From: GCA-2716065 sp036123135
GTDB lineage: Bacteria; Bacteroidota; Bacteroidia; Flavobacteriales_D; Parvicellaceae
Direction: 5' to 3'
Length of the DNA stretch: 42,256 nucleotides
NCBI GenBank assembly: GCA_036123135.1
Contig: JAZADZ010000030.1
Location: 1-42,256, forward strand
Each line of letters opens with the position of its first letter. The stretch's first letter is position 1. Shown here piece by piece: positions 32,522 through 41,502 of the stretch. The translations under genes were made by a program, and so were the position numbers. The notes below the pieces were generated by a model. That model was not told the origin of the DNA. It saw only the letters and a list, made by a program, of their open reading frames with translations, and did not search any database.

Positions 32522-33440
32522 CTAGAGAGTATCCTTGAAGTTTTTTTTGTGCTTTTTCAATGTCTTCAGTAAATCCTAAAATAAAACCTCCACCTCCAGA
32601 ACCACATAATTTTAGATAATATGCATTTGAATCAATTCCCTCTTGCCACAATTTATGGTATAATTTGGGAATCATAGGCTTGAAATTTTCAAGGAGAACT
32701 TTTGAAAGGTTTTTGACGTTTCTTAGCAGTGGTTTGATGTCATTTTTAAGAAAAGCTTCGATGCTTGCGTCATTGTACTTTTTGAATTTGTTTTTGAGCA
32801 TTCTTCGGAAACCCTCTTCTTTGCATCGTTCAAGAAAATGCTGTACCAATGGTTGTGTTTTGCCTGTTTCGCCAGTGTTCATTAAAAAAATAGCTCCTTT
32901 ACCATCAATAGTTTTTGGTATCCCAACTGTACCAAGCTGTTCTTTTGATTCGATAAGAATTGGAAGGTTTAAATAACAAATCAGTGGGTCAAGACCAGAA
33001 CTTGTTCCATGAAAATAAGCTTCAAGTTTGCCAAAGATATTTTTGAGTTTAAGAATATTCTTATTGGAGATATCAGATTTTGAGTTGATCTTATCGATGC
33101 AGTATTTATCGTAAATTGCAGCAACTAAAGCACCAGAGCTTCCAACACCGAAACCTTGAGGAATAGAGGAGTCAAAGTAAATATTATTATCTATGTCAAG
33201 CTTGAGCTGTTTTAAATCTAAATCACATGGTAGGCGCTTTGATTTTTGCAGTTCTAAAAGGTGAACGTAGAATTTTTTTAGATTGTGATTCGATTTAACT
33301 GAGAATGGTGAGTTATTTTTCGAGAAAATTAGAGAACCGTTGTAATCGTTGTAGGGGATGGAAAGACCCATGGAATCTTGTATAATTCCATATTCTCCGA
33401 AGAGCAAAATCTTGCTATAGTACTTCGAGTCTTTAAGCAT
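32502..33440 (-). CDS. mvk: Mevalonate kinase (GHMP family)
   Basis: This is a 312-residue GHMP kinase. Motif 1 is KILLFGEYGIIQDS, motif 2 (ATP loop) is IPQGFGVGSSGALVAAIYDK, the catalytic Asp region is FHGTSSGLDPLICYLN, and motif 3 is KLCGSGGGGFILGF. It should phosphorylate mevalonate at the 5-hydroxyl. Its start overlaps the diphosphomevalonate decarboxylase gene by 8 nt and its end overlaps the UbiA gene. The distinct assignment among the three GHMP proteins of this operon rests on the GTSSGLDP and EYGI patterns and on the conserved flavobacterial gene order. Confidence 0.88.
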   Translation of the reverse strand: MLKDSKYYSKILLFGEYGIIQDSMGLSIPYNDYNGSLIFSKNNSPFSVKSNHNLKKFYVHLLELQKSKRLPCDLDLKQLKLDIDNNIYFDSSIPQGFGVGSSGALVAAIYDKYCIDKINSKSDISNKNILKLKNIFGKLEAYFHGTSSGLDPLICYLNLPILIESKEQLGTVGIPKTIDGKGAIFLMNTGETGKTQPLVQHFLERCKEEGFRRMLKNKFKKYNDASIEAFLKNDIKPLLRNVKNLSKVLLENFKPMIPKLYHKLWQEGIDSNAYYLKLCGSGGGGFILGFTEDIEKAQKKLQGYSLDVIHRF

Positions 33441-34506
33441 AATGTTCCATTAAAAGGTTTGGACCATTTCCTACGCTATCACAAATATACTGTTGATTTT
33501 CACAAAATACAACTAAATTATCTTCTACAAACTCAAGTACTTGCGATTTTACTTGCTCGGGATAAAGTAGATGAATGTTCGCTCCCGCATCTAATGTAAC
33601 GCACAATGGTACTTTTTTACTTTTTCTAAATTCCCAGATTTCGTGAATGATTGATAGGGTGTTCGGTTTCATTAAAATGAAATAAGGTGAAGATGTCATC
33701 ATCATTGCATGAAGAGTAAGAGCCTCACTTTCAACGAGATGGATAAATGAGGTTATATCACCATTGGTCAATATTTTCTTTAATTTTTCAAGATTTTCTT
33801 TTGCTTGGTCATATCTCAGTTCCGAGAATGGATGATTGTTCATAAGTTGATGTCCAAGGGTTGAACTTACCTGTTTTTTACCTTTATCAACAAGCAAAAT
33901 GGTGTCTTGAAAAGTGGTAAAAATTGGGTGAATAGAATTGTAGGCAACAGCAAATTCATCGTTGCTTTCAAAAAAAGAAGGGTGTTTTCCCCACACGCCT
34001 ATTGGACCATAAATGGATCTACACGCACTACCAGAACCAAGTCTACTAATAAACGATGCTTTTTTTAAAAATTCGTTTTCTGAAAGCTTACACGCAATAC
34101 GTTCAATACTAATCAGGCACAAAGCCAGTGCACTCATTCCTGAAGCTGATGATGCAATACCGCTACTGTGGGGAAAAGTATTTTCTGTATGAATGCTGAG
34201 TTTGTATGTAAATATGTAAGGACAGAACTGCTTTATTCTTGTAAGAAATGTTTCAATCTTTTCTAGGAATTCAACATTCTCAGCTCCGTCTACAAATAAT
34301 TTAATTTTAAATTCAGCACTCTTTTTAAAGTCAATTTTGGTCTTAGTATAACACTCATTTAGTGTAAAACTAAGTGAAGAGTTTGCTGGAATTTGTACGG
34401 GTTTCTTACCCCAATATTTTACAAGTGCAATGTTTGAAGGACTCGTCCAACAAACTGAGCCTGAGTCTGGAAAATTTTCAGTTTTTGTACAAATAAAATC
34501 CTGCAT
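33433..34506 (-). CDS. mvaD: Diphosphomevalonate decarboxylase
   Basis: This 357-residue GHMP-fold enzyme makes isopentenyl diphosphate from diphosphomevalonate with ATP. Family signatures: CWTSPSNIALVKYWGK near the N-terminus, IPANSSLSFTL, the loop SSGIASSASGMSALALC, GSGSACRSIYGPIGVW and the late Asp motif VTLDAGANIHLLY. The length is slightly above the typical ~320-330. The gene overlaps mevalonate kinase by 8 nt and starts 19 nt after the GYDIA kinase gene. Confidence 0.93.
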   Translation of the reverse strand: MQDFICTKTENFPDSGSVCWTSPSNIALVKYWGKKPVQIPANSSLSFTLNECYTKTKIDFKKSAEFKIKLFVDGAENVEFLEKIETFLTRIKQFCPYIFTYKLSIHTENTFPHSSGIASSASGMSALALCLISIERIACKLSENEFLKKASFISRLGSGSACRSIYGPIGVWGKHPSFFESNDEFAVAYNSIHPIFTTFQDTILLVDKGKKQVSSTLGHQLMNNHPFSELRYDQAKENLEKLKKILTNGDITSFIHLVESEALTLHAMMMTSSPYFILMKPNTLSIIHEIWEFRKSKKVPLCVTLDAGANIHLLYPEQVKSQVLEFVEDNLVVFCENQQYICDSVGNGPNLLMEHYA

Positions 34507-34525
34507 AAGTTTTTTTAATTAATAA

Positions 34526-35425
34526 TTAAATGATTGTTTCCTTAAAGTTTAGTTGAGTTGAAAATCCCTTTTTTGAAAAGTAATCTCTTTCTTTTTGCTT
34601 TCCAACAACAAGTATGAAGTCACCGCCCCACGCCCCTAAAGATTTTATCGTACCATTAAAATCGTCAAAGTATCTATCTTTAATCGTTGGTTTTCCAATA
34701 GTTTCACTTATAACTTTTTCATGCGTTTCAATAATATGGCGAAAATCATCTAGGTCTTCACAGGAAATAATTTTGTCAGTTAGTTCAGTTATCTCATCAA
34801 CTTTATTTTTTTTCACATTTTTTTTAAGCTGATACTTTACAACTTCATTAAAGCTATTTTGTTTGGTATTGAGGTGAACAAAAAATAAAAAGTCTTTAAA
34901 TGAGGGATTCCATTTAATAGAACTGTACTTGGGTGTATTGTTAACCAAAGTGTAGGCAATTGAACTTTTTGAATTTGCGCAAGCCACATCATATCCGCTT
35001 CCATTGGATACTGAAAAATGTAAATCGAATGCATCAATCTCAAACCATTGCGCCACACAACTTATTAAAGTTGAACTAGATCCAAATCCCCAATTTCTTG
35101 GAAATTGAAGTTTTGTTACAACCTCACCTGAAGGGTTAAATTTATTCGAGCTTAATTTTTTTGCATTTTTCAATAACCTCTGAAGAAACTGAGCCTTTTC
35201 AGCATCTGAGGTTTTGATAACAGACAAATCATCAGCGGAAAAAATTGCCTCGAACCAAGTTTTATTGTTTAGATCAAGACTATTCCAGTTTAAAGTTTGA
35301 TTAGAGTTTTCTTTGAAAATTAAGGATTGTCCTTTTTTTGTGGGAACAGCTAACGACTTTGCTCCCTCGAGCACAACATACTCCCCAGAAATTAAAAGTT
35401 TTCCGTTTGCAAAGAACTTTTTCAA
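34526..35425 (-). CDS. GYDIA-family GHMP kinase (candidate phosphomevalonate kinase)
   Basis: This is a 299-residue GHMP-superfamily protein: FFANGKLLISGEYVVLEGAK (motif 1), FPRNWGFGSSSTLISCVAQW (motif 2), the name-giving GSGYDVACANSKSSIAY, and a motif-3-like KSLGAWGGDFILVVG. The order of flavobacterial mevalonate operons places this family with HMG-CoA reductase, mevalonate kinase and decarboxylase. No canonical phosphomevalonate kinase is seen in the window, and the missing step lies between the products of its neighbours, so that activity is the leading guess. It starts 1 nt after the HMG-CoA reductase stop. Confidence 0.82.
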   Translation of the reverse strand: MKKFFANGKLLISGEYVVLEGAKSLAVPTKKGQSLIFKENSNQTLNWNSLDLNNKTWFEAIFSADDLSVIKTSDAEKAQFLQRLLKNAKKLSSNKFNPSGEVVTKLQFPRNWGFGSSSTLISCVAQWFEIDAFDLHFSVSNGSGYDVACANSKSSIAYTLVNNTPKYSSIKWNPSFKDFLFFVHLNTKQNSFNEVVKYQLKKNVKKNKVDEITELTDKIISCEDLDDFRHIIETHEKVISETIGKPTIKDRYFDDFNGTIKSLGAWGGDFILVVGKQKERDYFSKKGFSTQLNFKETII

Positions 35426-35426
35426 T

Positions 35427-36770
35427 TTAATTTTTTGTTAAATCATTTTGAGTAATTCCCCTGATCTCGCAAAATAGATTAACGACAGCCTGATGAGAAA
35501 CAACCTTGTTTTCAAAAAAACTTTTTATTTGAACCCGTTCATTTTCTGAGGCACCCAATTGATTAAGAATATTGAGGAGATGCATTTTCATGTGTCCTTT
35601 TTGAATTCCAGTAGTAACCAGAGAACGAATTGCACCAAAGTTTTGTGCCAATCCAGCGGAGGCAATAACTTTCATAAGTTGTTTTGAATCTGGATTTCCC
35701 AATAATTGGTGCGCAAATTTAACCATGGGGTGCAATGAAGTTAATCCGCCTACAGTACCAAGAGCTAGCGGTATTTCAATCCAAAATTTAAAAATATCAT
35801 TTGTAATTTCAACATCTGTTAAACTGCTGTAACTTCCATTTCTGGAGGCATAAGTGTGGCCACATGCTTCAATTGCCCTGAAGTCATTTCCTGTTGCAAT
35901 TACAACCGCATCAATTCCATTAAATATGCCTTTATTGTGTGTTGTAGCTCTGTAAGGTTCTATTCTTGCTACATGAACTGCTTGTTCGAATTTTTTAGCA
36001 AATTCTTTAGCAGAAAGATCAGTTCCTTCAGTTAGTTGATCAATGGGACAACTTACTTCAGACCGTACAATACATTCTGGAGTATAATTGCTAAGAATGC
36101 ACATGATAATTAGAATTTTTTTGTCAGAGTCTGGAAGAGTACTGGATTCTAATTCTCTTTGCAAAATTTTTGAAAATTCTTCTAAAAGACTATTGATGAA
36201 ATTTGCACCCATTGCTTCGCAAGTTTCAAATTTTGCCATGATTTGGTAGTAATTCGGTTCTAGGTCAGATTTATTTACCAGCTGAATATCTTTAATTCCT
36301 CCGCCTCTGGCCCTCATATTTGCAGTTAGCTCTTGAGTTCCTTCATAAAATTTATTTTTAATAGAGTTAAAGAATTCAACTAAAGTGGTGTATTTTCCAT
36401 ACCAAGCAAAATGAACATGGCCAATTTTAGTCGTTGAAATAACCTCTGCTTTGAACCCACCTCTTTCCATCCAAAATGTTGCAGACTTTGCAGCCGCAGC
36501 GACGACAGAACTTTCCTCTATGGCCATTGGAACACAAAAGATTTCATCGTTTATTAAAAAGTTTGGAGCTATTCCAAACGGAATGTAAAAGTTAGAAATT
36601 GTATTTTCTATGAACTCATCGTGGATTTTTTGAACCTTTTCGTCGTTGTGCCAATAGCTTTCAAGCAGATGTTTACAATTTTTATCGTTTTCTAAATATT
36701 CATTGGCAATCCATTCGATTTTTTCTCTTTTGGAAAGCTTTGAAAATCCTTTAACTGCTTTTTTTGTCAT
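35427..36770 (-). CDS. mvaA: Hydroxymethylglutaryl-CoA reductase, class II type
   Basis: This 447-residue enzyme makes mevalonate from HMG-CoA and has no membrane anchor. Catalytic positions are visible: Glu in VPMAIEESSVVAAAAKSATF, Lys in TTHNKGIFNGIDAVV, Asp in IATGNDFRAIEA and His in KGHMKMHLLN. The short soluble form with PMAIEE is like bacterial class II (Pseudomonas mevalonii type). As first gene of the operon it would set flux into the mevalonate pathway. A promoter with both boxes lies 14-48 nt upstream. NADH versus NADPH preference is not readable. Confidence 0.93.
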   Translation of the reverse strand: MTKKAVKGFSKLSKREKIEWIANEYLENDKNCKHLLESYWHNDEKVQKIHDEFIENTISNFYIPFGIAPNFLINDEIFCVPMAIEESSVVAAAAKSATFWMERGGFKAEVISTTKIGHVHFAWYGKYTTLVEFFNSIKNKFYEGTQELTANMRARGGGIKDIQLVNKSDLEPNYYQIMAKFETCEAMGANFINSLLEEFSKILQRELESSTLPDSDKKILIIMCILSNYTPECIVRSEVSCPIDQLTEGTDLSAKEFAKKFEQAVHVARIEPYRATTHNKGIFNGIDAVVIATGNDFRAIEACGHTYASRNGSYSSLTDVEITNDIFKFWIEIPLALGTVGGLTSLHPMVKFAHQLLGNPDSKQLMKVIASAGLAQNFGAIRSLVTTGIQKGHMKMHLLNILNQLGASENERVQIKSFFENKVVSHQAVVNLFCEIRGITQNDLTKN

Positions 36771-36784
36771 TATTAATTTTTTTG

Positions 36785-36818
36785 CAAATCTAGTTTAATA
36801 AACTTTTCAGTTTTTCAA
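36785..36818 (-). promoter_or_regulatory. Promoter of the mevalonate operon
   Basis: On the minus strand, TTG (plus 36816-36818) is followed after 23 nt by TAGATTTG (plus 36785-36792), and the mvaA ATG comes 14 nt later. The spacing is at the upper limit of the Bacteroidota range. Confidence 0.5.
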
Positions 36819-36926
36819 TGTTCAAATAAACACATTAATTCATAAAATGTTGTAGTTTAACGATTCAATTAGTATTTATAATTGGTGAATTCAATAAGTC
36901 AACTTCTAAATAAAATTTCCTAGTTT

Positions 36927-38603
36927 ATGAGCAATCAAAACAATAACTCTGCATTAACAACACTTGTAACAGTTTTTTTCTTTTGGGGATTTATTGCTGC
37001 ATCAAATGGGGTTTTTATTCCATTTTGTAAAACTTATTTTAATATTGATCAATTTCAATCGCAGTTGGTTGACTTTGCATTTTATGGTGCTTACTATTTT
37101 GGTGCTCTTTTACTTTTTATCCTTTCTAGTTCTTCCTCAAAGGATATTCTAAATTCATGGGGCTACAAGAATGGAATTATTTACGGATTAATTATATCAG
37201 CGATTGGTGCCTTAGCAATGTATCCATCTGTGAACGGTGCAGAGCAGGGTAGTACTCATGTATTCTATTACGTTTTAATCGCTCTTTTTGTTGTTGGTTT
37301 GGGTTTCTCTTTGCAACAAACTGCTGCTCAGCCTTTTGCAGTTTCGCTCGGAGAACCTGATAAGGCCTCTCATCGCCTTAACTTAGCTGGCGGTATTAAT
37401 TCTTTTGGAACAACGATAGGGCCAATAGTAGTTGCATTAATAATTTTTGGGTCTGCACCACTTTCAGGTGAAGAGCTTGAGCTTATGGTGAAAAACAACG
37501 AAATCAAATTAAATACCATTCAAAGTCTATATCTCGGAGTTGCAGCATTATTTCTGATGGCTGCGGGGCTATTTTATTTTTCAAAAAATCTTCCTCAGGG
37601 AAAATCTGATGCAGTTTTTCAACCGGCTAATAAGGCTAAAATTCTTCTAATTGCTCTTACTTGCATTATGATCTTATGCTTTAGTCTTGTTTTTATGTCC
37701 TATTCAGAAAATTCTCCGTTAGGAACTGATTTTATTGAAAATAAACGCCTTGGATTATTGCTCATTTCATTATTGGCTGTTGTAAGTTGTATATTTTATG
37801 CTTTTCGAAGTTCATCCTTAAACCCAAGTGGATGGGGTGCAATGCAATATCCTCAGCTTGTTTTGGGTATGCTTGCAATATTCACCTATGTTGGAGTTGA
37901 AGTAACCATTCAAAGTAATTTGGGAGAATTATTAAAAAATGTATTTGACAAGGCTAACAATTTAAATCCTTTGGGGCTCCCTGTGATGAGCGATGCTGAG
38001 ATTGCACCATTTATATCATTGTATTGGGGTGGTTTAATGATTGGTAGATGGGTAGGTGCTATAACTGTATTTAATCCTTCAGAGGGTTTAAAAAAATGGC
38101 TGTTAATAATTGTACCCTATATTGCCTTTGGTATTATTTTGCTCGTCAATTATGGATCTTACTCAATAAACGAAATACTTCTTTTTTCTAGTTGTGTAGC
38201 CATACAAATTGTTGGTTTCTTTGCAGCGAAAGATAAGCCTGTTGCGACACTTAAAATTTTTAGTGGATTGGGAATTATCGCTATGCTCATTGGATTGTTT
38301 ACAACAGGGAATCTTGCTTTATTTGCTTTTTTGAGTGGAGGATTATTTTGTTCTATTATGTGGCCTTGTATTTTCTCTTTAAGTATCGCAGGTCTTGGCA
38401 AGTATACATCACAAGGATCTGCATTTCTTATTATGATGATTTTGGGCGGAGCAATAATCCCTCCAATTCAGGGCAAGCTTGCTGATATAGTAAGCATTCA
38501 ATCTTCTTATTGGGTTGCTGTGTTATGCTTTGGCTACCTAATTTTTTATGCATTTAGAACTAAAAAAGTTTTGCTCAAGCAGGGTATTAGCTATGAAAAT
38601 TAA
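36927..38603 (+). CDS. FucP-family sugar:H+ symporter (MFS)
   Basis: This is a 558-residue inner-membrane transporter with about 12 hydrophobic helices. Family features are FFFWGFIAASNGVFIPFCKTYF near the start, YGAYYFGAL, GLGFSLQQTAAQPFAVSLG, LNLAGGINSFGTTIGP in the first half and GAFLIMMILGGAIIPPIQG-like sequence in the last. It is longer than E. coli FucP because of an extra central region (~190-290). The FucP family moves fucose, glucose/galactose, mannose or N-acetylglucosamine; the neighbouring mannosidase makes mannose or GlcNAc the likely cargo. Its last 11 nt overlap the GH92 gene, so the two are co-transcribed. Confidence 0.9.
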   Translation: MSNQNNNSALTTLVTVFFFWGFIAASNGVFIPFCKTYFNIDQFQSQLVDFAFYGAYYFGALLLFILSSSSSKDILNSWGYKNGIIYGLIISAIGALAMYPSVNGAEQGSTHVFYYVLIALFVVGLGFSLQQTAAQPFAVSLGEPDKASHRLNLAGGINSFGTTIGPIVVALIIFGSAPLSGEELELMVKNNEIKLNTIQSLYLGVAALFLMAAGLFYFSKNLPQGKSDAVFQPANKAKILLIALTCIMILCFSLVFMSYSENSPLGTDFIENKRLGLLLISLLAVVSCIFYAFRSSSLNPSGWGAMQYPQLVLGMLAIFTYVGVEVTIQSNLGELLKNVFDKANNLNPLGLPVMSDAEIAPFISLYWGGLMIGRWVGAITVFNPSEGLKKWLLIIVPYIAFGIILLVNYGSYSINEILLFSSCVAIQIVGFFAAKDKPVATLKIFSGLGIIAMLIGLFTTGNLALFAFLSGGLFCSIMWPCIFSLSIAGLGKYTSQGSAFLIMMILGGAIIPPIQGKLADIVSIQSSYWVAVLCFGYLIFYAFRTKKVLLKQGISYEN

Positions 38604-41502
38604 AAAAAGTCTTTTTTTTCAATTTTGTCTTGCAGTCTTTTTCTTTAATTCTTGCTCCTCATCTTTCGAAAAAGTAGATTACGTAGATCCTTTTATTGGT
38701 ACTGGTGGGCACGGCCACACATTCCCTGGTGCAACTACTCCTTTTGGAATGGTGCAGCTTAGTCCCGATACAAGAATAGAAGGTTGGGATGGTTGTTCAG
38801 GATATCACTTTTCGGATTCTATTATTTATGGATTCAGCCATACTCATCTTAGCGGAACAGGAGTTGGTGATTATTGTGATTTATTACTAATGCCCTCATC
38901 AGGAAAGGTGTTATTTAATAATGGGTATGCTTCGAATCAGCAAGGATATTGCTCTTCTTTTAGAAAAGAAAACGAATACGCAAAGCCTGGTATCTACAAA
39001 GTTTTACTGGATAAAGATAGTATTAGTGTTGCATTAACTTCCACTGATAGAGTAGGTATTCACAAGTATAAATTTTCAAAATTTGATACTGCTAATGTAA
39101 TTATTGATTTAGAGCACCGAGATTTTCTGTTGGATTGGAGTATAAAACAAATTTCGACTAATGAAATTGTTGGACACCGAATTTCAAGATCTTGGGCTGA
39201 AAATCAGCATTTCTATTTTTATCTTCAAACATCTGCCAATATTGATTTAACTCAAATCTATTCCTCTGATTCTAAGGATTCATCGAAATTAGCTCTTCGT
39301 TTTGTTGATCTCCCAAAGGGAGAATTAATAATAAAAGTTGGAATTTCTTCAGTCAGTAGTGAGGGAGCTAAACAGAACCTAATCGCTGAAGCAAGTCATT
39401 GGAATTTTGATACCTACCAAAATCAATCCCAATTAAAATGGGAAAATGCTCTTTCTAAAATTAATGTAATCGACTCTAATACAAACAATAAAACTATTTT
39501 TTATACGGCTCTTTATCATAGTATGATTGCCCCCAATATTTTCAATGACATTAACGGTGATTACAGAGGAACAGATCTAAAAGTACATCACTCGAAAGGT
39601 GATGTATACACTGTTTTTTCGTTGTGGGATACTTTTAGAGCTACCCATCCTCTTTACACAATAATAGAGCAAGAAAAAACCAAAGCATTTAATGCAACAT
39701 TTTTAAAGCACTTTAAAGATGGAGGACAACTGCCAATTTGGGAGCTCTCTGCCAATTACACTGGATGTATGATTGGCTATCATGTTGTCTCAGTTATTTA
39801 TGACGCTGTTAACAAGGGTATTGAGATTGAAGATGAAGAGGAATTACTGAAAGCGATGGTTCACATTTCTAACAGAGACAAGCTTGGAATTCCGGAGTAT
39901 ATTTCATATGGATATATTCCGGCTGAAAAAGAGACCGAATCTGTTTCCAAAACACTTGAGTATGCCTACAATGATTGGTGCATTGCGATGATGGCAAAAA
40001 GAATGAAAAGAAAAGATTTATTTGACAAGTATATTTCACGTTCTCAGTACTATAAGAATTGCTATAATCCAAGTACTGGTTTTATGCAATCAAAAGTAAA
40101 TGGAAGTTGGCAATATGGATTTATTCCAACTGAAGTTAACTTTAACTTTACAGAAGCTAATTCCTGGCAATATAGTATGTTTGTTCCTCACGATATTTCA
40201 GGACTTATTAAATTACATGGAGGAAAGGAAAATTTTGAATCTAAATTAGATCAACTTTTTGAAACTAGCTCTATCCTAACAGGAAGACATCAATCTGATA
40301 TTACAGGAATGATTGGTCAGTATGCTCATGGCAATGAGCCCAGTCATCACATGGCATATTTGTACAATTATGTGAATAAACCCACTAAAAGCCAACAAAG
40401 AGTAGCTCAGATTATTAATGAACAATATTCTTCCTCCCCAGAGGGACTTTCAGGAAATGAAGATTGTGGACAGATGTCTTCTTGGTATGTGTTAAGTGCA
40501 CTTGGGTTTTATCCTGTTACTCCGGGCCTTCCTTACTATACCATTGGTACTCCGTTGTTTGAGAAAGCTATCATTAATCTTGAAAACGGGAATGAATTTA
40601 TCATAGAATCCAAAAGAGATCATCCGAATGATATTTACATTCAAAACGTTTTTCTCAATGGAATCCCCTACAAAAAATCTTTTTTGAATCACAATGATAT
40701 TATGAACGGAGGAAACATAACTTTTGAGCTTGGTCCATCTCCTTCAAATTGGGGTAGTAAAGATGTCCCAATAGCTAAAATTAATGATCAAGAAAGTATA
40801 ATATCGGCTCCTTACTTTACAGCTCAACAACAATCTTTCAAGGATTCAATATTAATTGATATTAAGTCCAATAATCATCAGAGTGAAGTTTTTTTTAGAG
40901 CCAAAGATGATTCAATTTATCAATTGTTTACAGAACCTTTTTATTTAAAAACTTCCGCTGGATTTTTTGCTCATTGTAAAAACGGAACTAAAAAGAGTAA
41001 AACCGTAAGTGCTGATTATTTTAAGGTTGAGGGTGGAAGAACATTACATCTTAAAGCCAATTATAGTAATCAATACAATGCTGGTGGTGATGATGCCTTG
41101 ATTAATGGACTAAAGGGACCAAATAATTTCATGACGGGTTATTGGCAAGGATATCATGATCAGCAATTTGAAGCTATCGTTGATTTAGGTAAAAACAAAG
41201 ATTTAACTACTATTTCATTGGGAGCTCTTCAAGACATTAAATCATGGATTTGGTTTCCAAAAAAAGTTGTGTTCTTGACCTCCAAAAATAATATTGATTT
41301 CGTACACTTGAAAACTTTCGAAAATGACTTCCCCGATGATAAGTATGGTTGTTTTACCAACGATTTCACAATTAATCTAGTTGAAAAAATAAATTCAAGA
41401 TACATCAAAGTAATTGCCGAAAATTATGGAAGATGCCCTGAATGGCATTTAGGAAAAGGGGGCAAATCTTGGTTGTTTTTTGATGAAATTACAATTCGTT
41501 AG
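38593..41502 (+). CDS. GH92 alpha-mannosidase lipoprotein with C-terminal carbohydrate-binding domains
   Basis: This 969-residue exo-alpha-mannosidase belongs to the calcium-dependent GH92 family, which trims N-glycans or yeast mannan. A lipoprotein signal (FCLAVFFFNSCSSS) anchors it on the membrane. GH92 marks are VDPFIGTGGHGHTFPGATTP, WDTFRATHPL, QYAHGNEPSHHMAYLYNY and GNEDCGQMSSWYVLSALGF. After ~residue 730 come a chitobiase-C-like beta domain (APYFTAQQQSF ... FEPFYLKTS-like) and a discoidin-type domain from ~830 to the end (RYIKVIAENYGRCPEWHLG). The frame opens upstream at 38548, but ATG 38593 gives the signal peptide. The last 14 nt overlap convergent cutC. Confidence 0.93.
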   Translation: MKIKKSLFFQFCLAVFFFNSCSSSFEKVDYVDPFIGTGGHGHTFPGATTPFGMVQLSPDTRIEGWDGCSGYHFSDSIIYGFSHTHLSGTGVGDYCDLLLMPSSGKVLFNNGYASNQQGYCSSFRKENEYAKPGIYKVLLDKDSISVALTSTDRVGIHKYKFSKFDTANVIIDLEHRDFLLDWSIKQISTNEIVGHRISRSWAENQHFYFYLQTSANIDLTQIYSSDSKDSSKLALRFVDLPKGELIIKVGISSVSSEGAKQNLIAEASHWNFDTYQNQSQLKWENALSKINVIDSNTNNKTIFYTALYHSMIAPNIFNDINGDYRGTDLKVHHSKGDVYTVFSLWDTFRATHPLYTIIEQEKTKAFNATFLKHFKDGGQLPIWELSANYTGCMIGYHVVSVIYDAVNKGIEIEDEEELLKAMVHISNRDKLGIPEYISYGYIPAEKETESVSKTLEYAYNDWCIAMMAKRMKRKDLFDKYISRSQYYKNCYNPSTGFMQSKVNGSWQYGFIPTEVNFNFTEANSWQYSMFVPHDISGLIKLHGGKENFESKLDQLFETSSILTGRHQSDITGMIGQYAHGNEPSHHMAYLYNYVNKPTKSQQRVAQIINEQYSSSPEGLSGNEDCGQMSSWYVLSALGFYPVTPGLPYYTIGTPLFEKAIINLENGNEFIIESKRDHPNDIYIQNVFLNGIPYKKSFLNHNDIMNGGNITFELGPSPSNWGSKDVPIAKINDQESIISAPYFTAQQQSFKDSILIDIKSNNHQSEVFFRAKDDSIYQLFTEPFYLKTSAGFFAHCKNGTKKSKTVSADYFKVEGGRTLHLKANYSNQYNAGGDDALINGLKGPNNFMTGYWQGYHDQQFEAIVDLGKNKDLTTISLGALQDIKSWIWFPKKVVFLTSKNNIDFVHLKTFENDFPDDKYGCFTNDFTINLVEKINSRYIKVIAENYGRCPEWHLGKGGKSWLFFDEITIR

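Noticed and set aside
36866..36884. CAATTA/TAATTG inverted repeat in the mvaA-fucP intergenic region
   Set aside because: Six-nt AT-rich arms are expected by chance here and it does not align with a convincing fucP promoter.
38548..38592. Upstream start for the GH92 gene
   Set aside because: It would add 15 residues before the lipoprotein signal and deepen the overlap with the transporter gene; ATG 38593 fits better.
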